A stretch of DNA of 64,000 nucleotides from Agarilytica sp033852165 (lineage in GTDB: Bacteria > Pseudomonadota > Gammaproteobacteria > Pseudomonadales > Cellvibrionaceae): assembly GCA_033852165.1 (NCBI GenBank), contig JAWSUZ010000074.1, forward strand, positions 146,590-210,589, in the 5' to 3' direction. The notes beneath the pieces are model-generated. The model was not told where the DNA came from and did not search any database. It saw only the letters and a list, made by a program, of their open reading frames with translations. A program made the position numbers and the translations under genes. This document shows positions 8,421 to 17,877 of this stretch, piece by piece. Within the stretch, counting starts at the first letter, position 1, and every line of letters starts with the position of its first letter.

Positions 8421-10343
8421 CTACTGCGATTTTCTTACGCGTAGATACCACTCGGAAAGTAGCCGTACTTGTTTTTCTGTGTAGCCGCGTTCGACCATTC
8501 GTTCAACGAAGTCTTGATGTTTTTTCATGTCGTCATTAGAGGATTTCGTGTTGAATGAAATGACAGGTAATAGGTCTTCGGTGTTTGAGAACATCTTCTT
8601 CTCAATAACTATACGTAGCTTCTCGTAACTATTCCATAGCGGGTTGTTGCCAGAATTATTGGCCCTGGCGCGTAGTACAAAATTAACAATTTCATTTCGG
8701 AAATCTTTGGGATTACTGATGCCTGCGGGTTTCTCTATTTTTTCGAGCTCTTCATTTAATGCCGCACGATCTAAAATTTCGCCTGTCTCTGGGTCACGGT
8801 ATTCTTGATCCTGAATCCAAAAGTCGGCGTAGGTGACATAGCGGTCGAATATGTTTTGTCCGTATTCAGAATAGGATTCTAAATAGGCAGTTTGAATTTC
8901 TTTGCCGATAAATTCAACATAGCGCGGGGCTAAATATTCTTTGATAAACGATAGATAGCGATCGCGGATTTCTTCTTGGTATTGCTCTTGTTCGATTTGC
9001 TGTTCAAGAACGTACAGAAGGTGGACTGGATTTGCCGAAATTTCGGTGGGGTCAAAATTAAACACTTTCGATAAGATTTTAAATGCGAAACGCGTTGATA
9101 GACCATCCATTCCCTCATCGACACCTGCGGCATCTTTGTATTCGTGTAATGACTTCGCTTTGGGGTCGGTATCTTTAAGATTGCGACCATCGTAAACGCC
9201 CATTTTTGAATATTGGTTGGAATTTTCTGGCGCTTTAATTCTTGAAAGTACGGTAAATTGGGCCAGCATTTTTAATGTGTCTGGCGCGCAAGGTGATGTT
9301 TTAAGTGAGCTGTTCTGTATAAGTTTTTCGTAAATATGAATTTCTTCGGATACACGAAGGCAGTATGGGACTTTTACGATGTAAACTCGATCAATAAACG
9401 CTTCGTTGTTTCTATTGCTTTTGAATGTTTGCCATTCCGCTTCATTGGAGTGAGCTAACACGGTTCCTTCAAAGGGAATGGCGCCAAGCCCTTCGGTACT
9501 GTTGAAATTACCTTCTTGTGTGGCGGTGAGTAATGGGTGGAGTACTTTGATAGGAGCTTTAAACATCTCCACAAATTCCATTAACCCTTGGTTTGCTCGA
9601 CAAAGGCCGCCAGAAAAACTGTAAGCATCTGGATCGTTTTGAGGGAAGTCTTCCAGCTTTCTAATGTCGACTTTGCCGACGAGAGATGAAATGTCTTGAT
9701 TGTTTTCGTCTCCGGGTTCGGTCTTAGTAATGGCAATTTGGTCAAGTATGGATGGGTAAATTTTAATGACTTTAAATTTACTGATGTCTCCGCCATATTC
9801 ATGTAAACGCTTTGTTGCCCATGGCGACATAATGGTGGTGACATACCGAGTGGGTATCCCATAGTCTTCTTCGAGTATTTTTGCGTCCTCACTTGGGTCA
9901 AACAAGCCGAGAGGTGATTCGAATACTGGGGATCCTTCAATGCAGTAAATGGGTTGTTTTTCCATTAAGGACTTTAGCTTTTCTGCAAGTGATGATTTGC
10001 CGCCGCCAACAGGGCCGAGTAAGTAGAGTATTTGTTTTTTTTCTTCCAGGCCCTGAGCAGCGTGCTTGAAGAAAGAAACAATTTGTTGAATGGCCTCTTC
10101 CATACCGTAAAAATCTTTGAAGACTTGATAGCGTTTGATGATTTTATTGGAAAAAATACGACTGAGCCGAGTGTCTTTTGATGTGTCTACAAGTTCAGGT
10201 TCACCAATCGATTTTAACATTCGCTCCGCAGATGAGGCATAAACTGATGGGTCCTCCCTACACAGTTTCAGGTAATCCTGAATGCTCATAACTTCCTGCT
10301 GCGTGGATTCGTACCTTTGTTGGTAGTGACTGAAAATTGTCAT
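8421..10343 (-). CDS. yeaG: PrkA family serine protein kinase (YeaG)
   Basis: PrkA proteins are cytoplasmic AAA-type ATPases with a C-terminal kinase-like domain; E. coli YeaG and Bacillus PrkA act in starvation responses. The 640-residue length is normal. The N-terminal AAA domain carries the Walker A GPVGGGKS (residues 110-117, Lys116), and later AHSNEAEWQTFKSNRNNEAFIDR, quoted here only as its core HSNEAEW and FIDRVY, is the family signature. It is the first gene of the operon with yeaH and ycgB, a three-gene set also found next to apaH-apaG-rsmA in Pseudomonas. The 533-base leader upstream carries a palindrome that may be an operator. Confidence 0.96.
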   Translation of the reverse strand: MTIFSHYQQRYESTQQEVMSIQDYLKLCREDPSVYASSAERMLKSIGEPELVDTSKDTRLSRIFSNKIIKRYQVFKDFYGMEEAIQQIVSFFKHAAQGLEEKKQILYLLGPVGGGKSSLAEKLKSLMEKQPIYCIEGSPVFESPLGLFDPSEDAKILEEDYGIPTRYVTTIMSPWATKRLHEYGGDISKFKVIKIYPSILDQIAITKTEPGDENNQDISSLVGKVDIRKLEDFPQNDPDAYSFSGGLCRANQGLMEFVEMFKAPIKVLHPLLTATQEGNFNSTEGLGAIPFEGTVLAHSNEAEWQTFKSNRNNEAFIDRVYIVKVPYCLRVSEEIHIYEKLIQNSSLKTSPCAPDTLKMLAQFTVLSRIKAPENSNQYSKMGVYDGRNLKDTDPKAKSLHEYKDAAGVDEGMDGLSTRFAFKILSKVFNFDPTEISANPVHLLYVLEQQIEQEQYQEEIRDRYLSFIKEYLAPRYVEFIGKEIQTAYLESYSEYGQNIFDRYVTYADFWIQDQEYRDPETGEILDRAALNEELEKIEKPAGISNPKDFRNEIVNFVLRARANNSGNNPLWNSYEKLRIVIEKKMFSNTEDLLPVISFNTKSSNDDMKKHQDFVERMVERGYTEKQVRLLSEWYLRVRKSQ

Positions 10344-10876
10344 TTATTCTCTCCAAAATACGCTTCTACTTCACGCTTGCGTATGTAATGCCCAGAAGAT
10401 GGATCGTCGCTTTAGAATACTTTTACAGTAGCCATACTGGAACTCTGTAATACCTATAAACGGCATGTCCGGCTTTACTATTACATCATTAACCTTATTA
10501 CGCTTCTTACTATTAAGAATAGACCTTTGAACGTCATGCGACGAATAAATTCATCTGAATGTGACAGATTTCTGTCAATTCACAAAATATAAAACTATTC
10601 AAGATACGAGCCATTATGCATCTTAGCGCTAAAAAGTGCTTTTTTTGATGTAAAGATAATCAATTAAAAAACAATATGCTGCACCTGCGCTTTATTCAGA
10701 AATTAATTAACGCGATAAATGGCGGGAATATCAAAAAATGTTGATAGATGATTTTGCTTGTAAAGCCGACACTGACATAACAGGATGATGAAATAGCGTT
10801 TTGTCGTGGTATTTTGATTTGACTTGAAGGGGAGGCTTCCTAAAAAGATATTCAGGGTGATATTCAAATAAAAACT
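10344..10876. other. non-coding region upstream of prkA and downstream of apaH
   Basis: These 533 AT-rich bases hold the promoter of the prkA operon and the 3' end of the apaH transcript. In Pseudomonas glpE lies at this point; no trace of it is visible. The one distinct signal is the palindrome at 10562-10577. I see no RNA gene. Confidence 0.4.
10562..10577. promoter_or_regulatory. palindrome upstream of prkA, possible operator
   Basis: TGACAGA (10562-10568) and TCTGTCA (10571-10577) form a perfect 7-base inverted repeat around TT, and GAAT/ATTC outside it extends the symmetry with a one-base bulge. It is about 220 bases upstream of prkA. The regulator is unknown, and the site does not match CRP, LexA or Fur boxes. 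Confidence 0.4.
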
Positions 10877-11686
10877 TTAGCAATCGCAGGAATGAGAAAA
10901 AGATATTCGGTCGTCCAATCGCAGCATGGTGAGTGAGCCGCCCCACACGCAGCCGCTGTCCAATGCGACAAAGTTAGGAATGCCTGTGTTGCTTTGCAGC
11001 GAAGCCCAGTGACCAAATAAAATTCTATCTTTGGCGCATTTATGAAATTGGCAGTCGAACCAAGGGAAAAACCCCTCAGGTGCTGTGTCGGGTGCAGTTT
11101 TAGTCTTCAGATCAAGACGACCATGGAGGTCGCAAAAGCGCATGCGGGTAAGGTAGTTTGTGATGATGCGTAAGCGATCTGTACCGCTTAAATCATCGCT
11201 CCATTGCGCGGGTGAATTGCCGTACATTTGGCTGAAGAAATTATCGGAGTGGTTTGAGCGGAGTATTTGATGAACTTCATCTGCGTATTCTATCGCCTCG
11301 TCTAAGGTCCAAATAGGCGGAATACCGGCATGGACCATTGTAAAGCCGAGATTTTTATCGCGATGAATAAGGGGTTGGTTTTGTAACCATGTTAATAATT
11401 CATCGCAGTCTTCGGCTTCGAGAATGGGCGTAAGCGTATCTTTGGGATTAAGGCGTTTGTGGCCAGCGGCTACAGCCAACAAATGTAGGTCATGGTTACC
11501 CAATACAACCTGTTTGTTGGGGAGGCTTTTGATAAACCTGAGAGTGGATAGGCTGTCTGGGCCTCGGTTGACGAGGTCGCCGACAACCCAAAGACAGTCC
11601 TCAGCGGGGCTGAAGTCTACCAGGGCGAGCAGTGCGTGTAAGTCGTCGATACAGCCTTGAATGTCACCAACTGCGTATGTTGCCAT
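10877..11686 (-). CDS. apaH: symmetrical bis(5'-nucleosyl)-tetraphosphatase ApaH
   Basis: ApaH hydrolyses Ap4A to two ADP and also removes nucleoside-tetraphosphate caps from RNA. The 269-residue cytoplasmic protein has the full set of calcineurin-like metallophosphatase motifs: GDIQGC (7-12), GDLVNRGPDS, GNHDLH, VHAGIPP and FGHWASL. It is the last gene of the lptD-surA-pdxA-rsmA-apaG-apaH run, the same order as in E. coli and Pseudomonas. It starts at the ATG at 11684-11686, 33 bases after apaG. Confidence 0.97.
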   Translation of the reverse strand: MATYAVGDIQGCIDDLHALLALVDFSPAEDCLWVVGDLVNRGPDSLSTLRFIKSLPNKQVVLGNHDLHLLAVAAGHKRLNPKDTLTPILEAEDCDELLTWLQNQPLIHRDKNLGFTMVHAGIPPIWTLDEAIEYADEVHQILRSNHSDNFFSQMYGNSPAQWSDDLSGTDRLRIITNYLTRMRFCDLHGRLDLKTKTAPDTAPEGFFPWFDCQFHKCAKDRILFGHWASLQSNTGIPNFVALDSGCVWGGSLTMLRLDDRISFSHSCDC

Positions 11687-11719
11687 GAGGAGCTTCTCTA
11701 GGGGCTCGGAGCGCCTGGT

Positions 11720-12088
11720 TTAGTGCATTGCTCCGGGTTGAACAAGTGCAAAGTGGGGTATATCCGTTAAGAATTTATCCCCAGATTCCGTTTGCATTGT
11801 ATAGCTACCCGTCATTATGCCTGTGTTGGTTTCCATTACGACGCCACTGGTATAGCAATAGCTTTCGCCGGGGTTTATCGTAGGCTGTTTTCCAATGACG
11901 CCTAGCCCCTGAACTTCCTGAACGCCATCATTGGCATCCGTGATAATCCAGTGGCGACTGATCAATTGAGCCGGTGATGAGCCATTGTTGGTGATGTTGA
12001 TGGTGTAGGAATAGACGAATTGCGCGTTATCAGGGTCCGACTGCTCAGCGATATATTGTGTTTTTACTTCGATGTCGACTTTGTTCAT
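11720..12088 (-). CDS. apaG: ApaG (Co2+/Mg2+ efflux-associated) protein
   Basis: This encodes a 122-residue fibronectin-III-like beta protein; family marks are YTINITNNG, QLISRHWIITDA and the glycine-rich VQGLGVIGKQPTINPGE loop. Its role is not settled: it was linked genetically to divalent-cation tolerance in Salmonella, and related folds occur in eukaryotic F-box proteins. The start is the ATG at 12086-12088 rather than an in-frame GTG further upstream, because it overlaps the rsmA stop by four bases (ATGA). It lies between rsmA and apaH in the conserved operon. Confidence 0.95.
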   Translation of the reverse strand: MNKVDIEVKTQYIAEQSDPDNAQFVYSYTINITNNGSSPAQLISRHWIITDANDGVQEVQGLGVIGKQPTINPGESYCYTSGVVMETNTGIMTGSYTMQTESGDKFLTDIPHFALVQPGAMH

Positions 12089-12903
12089 AGTATGGGCTCT
12101 TCTCCCCAAAGGGCATTACAGAATTCAATAAACGATTGGACGCTAATGGCTTCCGCGCGGAGGCTTAAATCGAGGCCTACGCGTTCGGCTTCTTCATCTG
12201 AGACGATGGTCTTTAGACCATTCCGCAGGGTTTTTCTTCGCTGCTGAAAGGCTTGTCTCACGAATTTATCGAGGTTCTTTAGGTTCTTGGCCGGAAAAGG
12301 CAGCGTCAGATGAGGCGTGAGGCGAGCGACTGCGGAATTTACCTTAGGCGCGGGTTCAAAGCTCTCTGGCGGCACTTCAATTAGCGACTCAATAGTGCAA
12401 TGGTATTGCGCCATAATGCTTAATCGCCCGTAATTCCTATTGCCTGGCCCTGCGACGAGTCGGTTAACGACTTCTTTTTGCAGCATAAAGTGCATGTCTC
12501 GCACGATGGATTTAATTTCCAACAGGCGAAATATGAGAGCGGTTGAGATGTTGTAAGGTAAGTTTCCAACAATTCTCAGCTTGGGTTGCTCTGCTGAGGT
12601 AAGCGCTTGGTAGTCAAATTTTAGCGCGTCTTGTTGGTGAATTTTAAAATCCCGAAATTTAGCAAACTGGGCTAGGAGAACCGGAATTAAGTCTCGGTCA
12701 AGCTCGATAACCTGCAAGTCGGGCACTAGGGCTAATAAGGGGCCTGTGATAGCGCCTTGGCCTGGTCCAATCTCAACCACAGTGTCTTCAGGTTTAGGGC
12801 CAACAGCCCGGACGATATTACTGATAATACTTTGATCGATGAGAAAATTCTGACCAAAGCGTTTGCGGGCTTTGTGCCCGCTGGGGGTGTGTTTACTGGC
12901 CAT
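12085..12903 (-). CDS. rsmA: 16S rRNA (adenine1518/1519-N6)-dimethyltransferase RsmA
   Basis: RsmA (KsgA) dimethylates two adjacent adenines in the 3' hairpin of 16S rRNA, a late checkpoint in 30S assembly. The 272-residue protein has the RFGQNFLID opening (15-23), the SAM-binding EIGPGQGAITG (44-54), the acidic ELDRDL and the catalytic NLPYN (114-118). Its start overlaps the end of pdxA by 11 bases and its stop overlaps apaG by 4, so the three genes are translationally linked. Confidence 0.97.
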   Translation of the reverse strand: MASKHTPSGHKARKRFGQNFLIDQSIISNIVRAVGPKPEDTVVEIGPGQGAITGPLLALVPDLQVIELDRDLIPVLLAQFAKFRDFKIHQQDALKFDYQALTSAEQPKLRIVGNLPYNISTALIFRLLEIKSIVRDMHFMLQKEVVNRLVAGPGNRNYGRLSIMAQYHCTIESLIEVPPESFEPAPKVNSAVARLTPHLTLPFPAKNLKNLDKFVRQAFQQRRKTLRNGLKTIVSDEEAERVGLDLSLRAEAISVQSFIEFCNALWGEEPIL

Positions 12904-13882
12904 TATTTTTTACCAATGAATGGGCGATTCGAATAGCTTCAAGCAAGCTACCAAGGTTTGCTTCTCCTTTGCCGGCTAAATCGAGGGCAGTTCCATGATC
13001 GACTGAGGTGCGAACAAAGGGTAATCCTAGTGTTATGTTGACAGATTTACCGAAACCCAAATGTTTGAGTACCGGTAAGCCTTGATCGTGATACATAGCA
13101 AGAACAGCATCCGCTGTTTTTAGGTAATGTGGCGTGAAAAGGGTATCGGCTGGAAGCGGGCCAATGAGTTCAACGTCTTCATCATCAAATGATGACAGTA
13201 CGGGAATGATGGTTTCTATCTCTTCACTACCCAAGTGCCCACCTTCTCCTGCGTGGGGGTTTAAACCCGCTACGAGAATTCGTGGTTTATCGATGCGGAA
13301 TTTTTCTTTGAGTTCAGCAACCAAAATGCGGGTGACTTCGTGAAGGCTCTCATACGTGAGCGCATCAGATACGTCTTTTAATGGCAGGTGAGTGGTTGCC
13401 AAAGCAACGCGCAGCCCTTCTGTTGCGAGCATCATAACGACTTTGGGGGTATTGCTTCGGTCTGCAAAAAACTCAGTGTGTCCGCTAAAAGGAACGCCTG
13501 CATCGTTAATAACACTTTTTTGTACTGGACCGGTAATTACCGCATCGGCTTTTTTATCAATACAGAGATCTGCAGCAATTGTCAGTGTTTTGAGAACGTA
13601 GTCTGCATTGCGGATATCGAGTTTACCTGGCGTACTGTCTGCCGCGAGTTTTACGGGCAGTACGTTAAGAACGCCTTGCTCACTGCGGCAAGGCGAATCA
13701 ATATCATCGAGTATATGAAGGTCTAAGGCTTTACCAATGAGAGCTGCTCGCGAGAGCAACAGCTCTGGATCAGCGATGGCGATCAATGGGGCAGCATAAA
13801 ATGTATGACATGCCTGTACGCACAACTCCGGACCTATGCCTGCGGGTTCACCGGGAGTGAGTAATAACTTTGGCGCGGTCAT
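12893..13882 (-). CDS. pdxA: 4-hydroxythreonine-4-phosphate dehydrogenase PdxA
   Basis: PdxA oxidises 4-phospho-hydroxy-L-threonine in the DXP-dependent pyridoxal phosphate pathway, using NAD(P). The 329-residue length is normal. Visible motifs are LTPGEPAGIGPEL at the start, the metal-binding His residues in SGHTEFFA, LNPHAGEGG and AMYHDQGLP, and the C-terminal VRTSVDHGTALDLAGKG. It is three bases downstream of surA and overlaps rsmA by 11 bases, as in other gammaproteobacteria. Confidence 0.97.
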   Translation of the reverse strand: MTAPKLLLTPGEPAGIGPELCVQACHTFYAAPLIAIADPELLLSRAALIGKALDLHILDDIDSPCRSEQGVLNVLPVKLAADSTPGKLDIRNADYVLKTLTIAADLCIDKKADAVITGPVQKSVINDAGVPFSGHTEFFADRSNTPKVVMMLATEGLRVALATTHLPLKDVSDALTYESLHEVTRILVAELKEKFRIDKPRILVAGLNPHAGEGGHLGSEEIETIIPVLSSFDDEDVELIGPLPADTLFTPHYLKTADAVLAMYHDQGLPVLKHLGFGKSVNITLGLPFVRTSVDHGTALDLAGKGEANLGSLLEAIRIAHSLVKNNGQ

Positions 13883-13885
13883 TAG

Positions 13886-15154
13886 CTATATTTTTTTCTC
13901 AATAAAGGCTTCGTCGCGCATTTCTTGGATCCAGAGTTGAACCTCATCTTCAAAGCGTCTGCTCATGAGTACGTTACGTGCCTTTTGGCGAATAGCCTGG
14001 TCAGTCATATCTTCGTCGCGGCGATCTTCGATGTACATAATGTGCCAACCAAAGCGTGACTTAAATGGCTTGCTGATCTCGCCTATATCGGTGGTCGCCA
14101 TGGTGCGTTCGAAGCTCGGTACGAATTGCCCTGGAGATGACCAACCAAGGTCTCCACCTGCAAGTTTTGACGCAATATCTTCAGAGTGCTCTTTAGCGAG
14201 AACATCGAATTCCGCACCATCGATGACGGACTGGCGGATTTCTGCGAGTTTAGCCTCAGCTTGTTTATCGTCCAAAATGGCAGACGTCTTGAGCAAAATA
14301 TGGCGAACTTTAGTTTGGTTAACGATTTGTTTCGTTTCGCCGCGTTTACCGTTGAGCTTTAATATGTGAAAACCTGCACCACTTTTGGCTGGTTTTGAAA
14401 TCTCTCCCCGGCTTAATGTGGGGGCTATCTCTGCGAAAAGCGTTGGTAGGTCGGTTGACTTTCTCCAGCCCATATCGCCGCCTTTAAGTGCTAGGGGGCC
14501 ATTGGATTCGGCTAGAGCCACTTCTTCAAACTTCGCTCCTGATAGAAGTTTTTTGTAGATTCCTTGTGCTTTTTCTTCAACCAATTTTGGGTCTGCGTTG
14601 GACGACTGAGCAATCAAAATATGGCTTAGGTGATAATCTGGTGAGATCCAAAATTTTGCATCAGCTGAATTGAGAAAGTTGTCGATATCTTGTTCTGAAA
14701 TTTTAATTCGCGATCGCACCAGGCCCTGACTGAGGTTCTGCATGATCAGCTGTTTTTCAATTTGAGCTCTGAAAGCACTAACACTACTGCCTTCTCTTTC
14801 AAGCTGTTGCTCAAACTGTTGTTCTGTCCAGCCTTGGTTCTGCATGATATTTTGGATAGCTGCAATGATCTCTTGATCGCTCGCTTTAACGCGATAGCGT
14901 TTAGCGGCAGTTAACTGCAAGGTTTCATTGATCAGCTGTTCTAATATCTGCTCACGTAAAATATCAGCTGGCGGTAGGCGCATACCTCCGGCCTGAGCAC
15001 GGGCGCTGGTTTCTTTAACGCGGCTATCTAATTCCGTTTGCGTGATCACTTCTTGATCGACGGTTGCGATAATTCTATCGAGAATCTCGATAGCGGCGAA
15101 AGTGGGGTAGCTAAAGGATAAGAGTATGGCGGCAAGGGCAAGAGATTTACGCAT
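13886..15154 (-). CDS. surA: periplasmic chaperone / peptidyl-prolyl isomerase SurA
   Basis: SurA escorts outer-membrane beta-barrels, above all LptD, across the periplasm. The 422-residue precursor has an N-terminal signal peptide (KSLALAAILLSFSYPTFA, cut near residue 20), a SurA N-domain (about 22-150, with ILDRIIATVDQEVITQTEL), and two parvulin PpiC domains (about 170-275 and 280-385) with the paired motifs LALKGGDMGWR and KLAGGDLGW. It lies directly downstream of lptD, its major client, with 17 bases between them. Confidence 0.97.
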   Translation of the reverse strand: MRKSLALAAILLSFSYPTFAAIEILDRIIATVDQEVITQTELDSRVKETSARAQAGGMRLPPADILREQILEQLINETLQLTAAKRYRVKASDQEIIAAIQNIMQNQGWTEQQFEQQLEREGSSVSAFRAQIEKQLIMQNLSQGLVRSRIKISEQDIDNFLNSADAKFWISPDYHLSHILIAQSSNADPKLVEEKAQGIYKKLLSGAKFEEVALAESNGPLALKGGDMGWRKSTDLPTLFAEIAPTLSRGEISKPAKSGAGFHILKLNGKRGETKQIVNQTKVRHILLKTSAILDDKQAEAKLAEIRQSVIDGAEFDVLAKEHSEDIASKLAGGDLGWSSPGQFVPSFERTMATTDIGEISKPFKSRFGWHIMYIEDRRDEDMTDQAIRQKARNVLMSRRFEDEVQLWIQEMRDEAFIEKKI

Positions 15155-15171
15155 TCTATGACAACATGTTG

Positions 15172-17763
15172 TTAGTGAAGTAATTGTTCTCGGGATTCAT
15201 AGCCAAAGATCCCATCGTTTAAGATGGAGTTAACTTTAGCGCCAGAGCCTCCAAGGCCTTTAAAGTGCACTTCAAAGAAGATGCCTTGATCGTACTGCGC
15301 GTCTTTATTGACGACGAGGTTGGCTATATTACTGTCTAGCCAGCGTCTCGCCAAGATCCGGAAGCGATAACAGCAATCGTTGTATTCGAATCCCAAAAAG
15401 GTTTCGAGTTCCTGATTGTTTTGAAAATCATAATTGGCTCGCCCCATCAGTGTCCATTGGTTTCCAATAGGGTAGGTAAAGGAGAGGTCAATCTGATCGA
15501 TATCTTTAGATGCAAGATCATCTGAAATATTGGTATTTACGTCTCTAAGGTAGGAATATGAGATGTTAAAAAGTTTTCTGTAGTCGTTAGACGCAAAGTG
15601 TACACCGGTCGAACCGCGGTTCACGGTCTTGAGTTTCGTGTCATAGATCACGCCGCCAAAAAACTGAGCCTGATTGCTGAGGTTGACGTTGAATTCAGTG
15701 GCAAATTCAGAGTTTGCAGTCCTATCGTCTTCGGTACTGATACCGAATAGGGATACGCTCCTGTCGCGAAAGTGATAGATTTTTCCGGCGCTTAGGCTAA
15801 ATATTTCTTCGTCGGTGCTATTACTTCTCCAGCGGGTGGTAAGTCCAAGGGTTACTTGGTGGGCATCATCTAGCCTGTCGCTGCCAATAAAGCGCGAATC
15901 TCGATAAAGTTGGCCGTAGGCAAAGGTGCGTTCAGATGTATCGAAGTTAACGTGTAGGTCTTCTTTCGTGGGATGTGTGACGCCCAGATTGAATAATGCG
16001 GAATGATCCGTGAGCCTTCTGTACAGGTAGTATGCACGCGGCTCTATTGTTTGTGTAAAGTCTCCTGGGCTGTGTTCGAACACAAGGCCAAGATCTAAGG
16101 ACGCTTGAGGGGTTGATAGGTCAAAATCCCGTTCTTTATCATCGTTGAAGCGTGAATGTTTATCGATTTGGTAACTCAGCGCTTTGTAGCCAATCTCTGG
16201 AACAAAAAAGCCCCAGGTCGCGCGTTTTTCCCAGCGAACACGGTAGTCGGTGTTGAGCCGAGCGCCTGTTAGCGAGGCGTCAAGGTTCTTTCGATGCTTA
16301 AATTGGGTGTACTGATTGTCGATGGAGAAAATCCAGTCATTGAGGTTGTAGCGGCCGTTTACGTCAATTTGTGGGAGCTTCCGGTAAGGAGCCTGGATAT
16401 CCAAAAGCAGTACTTGTTGTGTCTGTGCTACGGTCGAAATCTTCCAGTGAGCAAATTGGTAGCCAACTTCCAAAGATTGGTCCAAGAATGTTTGATTCGC
16501 CACTGCTAGTGATGATGTTCCTAGGTCTCGAAAGTAGTCTTCGTCGCTGGCGCGGGTAAAGTCAGCCCGTGTATACCAGCCTTTGGTGTCGCCAGAATTT
16601 TGTTTGAATTGTACTAACCAACGGGCTGAGCCTTTATGGGGTCTTACTTGTTTTTCGGTGATTGGGTCGTCGATTGAGTCGTCGGTTGGGTCGTCGATAA
16701 TCTTGTCCAAGTCTTTATCGCTACTGCCTCCGTCGTCGGGGAGATAGGTAAAGCCGCTTTCGGTACGCATCCAAGAGTTCAAGTAACGGGTTTCGAATTC
16801 AATCATGGTGCCGCGCCCGGAGATAAAGCGCGGTGTAAATGTGGCGTCGTAATTGGGGGCTAGATTCCAGTAGTAAGGGACTGAAAAGTCAATTCCTCCA
16901 TCGTCGCTGCTACTCATGGAGGGGAATAGAAACCCTGTTTGGCGGGCGTCACCGATTGGAAAGGTAATATAGGGTAGATAAAAGACGGGGACTGAGCCGA
17001 TTTTTAGCTTTACGTTTTTGCCGGTTCCTTGGTTGGTCTCTCTGTCGACGGTAATTTTTTCACCTTCGAGAACCCAAGATTCATTTCCTGGTTCGCAACT
17101 TGTGACATGGCCATTGTTTAATTCTATTTTCGAGGCAGAAATTTGTTTAACTGACTCTGCTCCACCGCGCACTTGTTGTTCTTTTAGGATGAACGTGGCT
17201 TCATTAAAGCTAGCTTGGTGTTGAGTGGTACTGATCTCGGCGTATTCACCTTGTATCAGCATGCCGGGCTGACGAATGATGACGTTGCCTTGCAAGGTTG
17301 CTCGGTCGGTGTCGCGTTCGTAAGTCATTTTATTTGCCGATATTGAACGACTGCCCTGGGATACAACGACGTTACCATTGAGTGTGGCTTTATTTCCTTC
17401 AACAATAGACGCGCTGTTAGACTCGACAATCAAGTCTAACTCGTCCAATGACGCGGTAGGCTGGTTGCTGAGGTCTCGTTTACTTTCAACGTAAATGCCG
17501 TTACAACCGGGTGGTATTTTCTTTTGTAGGGCTGGAGGTAGTTGATCGCGAGATAACCAGCCAAAGGGGGATTGAGCTGCAATATTTAGCAGGTGCTCAT
17601 CATCCGTCTCCAACATTTCTGAGAATGCGGGTAGAGGCGAGATACAGAGACTTAATACGGCGAGAGACAGCAGTTTGCGCAGCGATTTATGAGGTGAGTC
17701 ATTTTTAGCTGCACAGTCTCTGGCGAAAAAAATCGGTTTGAGCTGTGCAAAGCTCTTGTGCAT
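15172..17763 (-). CDS. lptD: LPS-assembly protein LptD
   Basis: LptD forms the outer-membrane plug-and-barrel with LptE that inserts lipopolysaccharide in the outer leaflet. From the ATG at 17763 the protein is 863 residues; a TTG six codons earlier is also open. A basic N-terminus and a hydrophobic stretch ending PLPAFS act as the signal peptide. The OstA/LptA-like jellyroll follows (about 105-230: LNGNVVVSQGSRSI, LQGNVIIRQPG), then the 26-strand barrel. The four disulfide cysteines typical of the family are there: Cys87, Cys223 and the adjacent pair Cys797-Cys798. An Asp-rich insert lies at residues 343-371. It heads the lptD-surA-pdxA-rsmA-apaG-apaH operon and diverges from amgK. Confidence 0.96.
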   Translation of the reverse strand: MHKSFAQLKPIFFARDCAAKNDSPHKSLRKLLSLAVLSLCISPLPAFSEMLETDDEHLLNIAAQSPFGWLSRDQLPPALQKKIPPGCNGIYVESKRDLSNQPTASLDELDLIVESNSASIVEGNKATLNGNVVVSQGSRSISANKMTYERDTDRATLQGNVIIRQPGMLIQGEYAEISTTQHQASFNEATFILKEQQVRGGAESVKQISASKIELNNGHVTSCEPGNESWVLEGEKITVDRETNQGTGKNVKLKIGSVPVFYLPYITFPIGDARQTGFLFPSMSSSDDGGIDFSVPYYWNLAPNYDATFTPRFISGRGTMIEFETRYLNSWMRTESGFTYLPDDGGSSDKDLDKIIDDPTDDSIDDPITEKQVRPHKGSARWLVQFKQNSGDTKGWYTRADFTRASDEDYFRDLGTSSLAVANQTFLDQSLEVGYQFAHWKISTVAQTQQVLLLDIQAPYRKLPQIDVNGRYNLNDWIFSIDNQYTQFKHRKNLDASLTGARLNTDYRVRWEKRATWGFFVPEIGYKALSYQIDKHSRFNDDKERDFDLSTPQASLDLGLVFEHSPGDFTQTIEPRAYYLYRRLTDHSALFNLGVTHPTKEDLHVNFDTSERTFAYGQLYRDSRFIGSDRLDDAHQVTLGLTTRWRSNSTDEEIFSLSAGKIYHFRDRSVSLFGISTEDDRTANSEFATEFNVNLSNQAQFFGGVIYDTKLKTVNRGSTGVHFASNDYRKLFNISYSYLRDVNTNISDDLASKDIDQIDLSFTYPIGNQWTLMGRANYDFQNNQELETFLGFEYNDCCYRFRILARRWLDSNIANLVVNKDAQYDQGIFFEVHFKGLGGSGAKVNSILNDGIFGYESREQLLH

Positions 17764-17877
17764 ACTGGTGGTCCGATACAATCATGATACTGACGAAGGC
17801 GACGATTATAGTGCTAACGCTAGGTAAAATGAAAACTTGTCTTACTAATATTTTACAAACGTTTAAAAGATCGGTTC

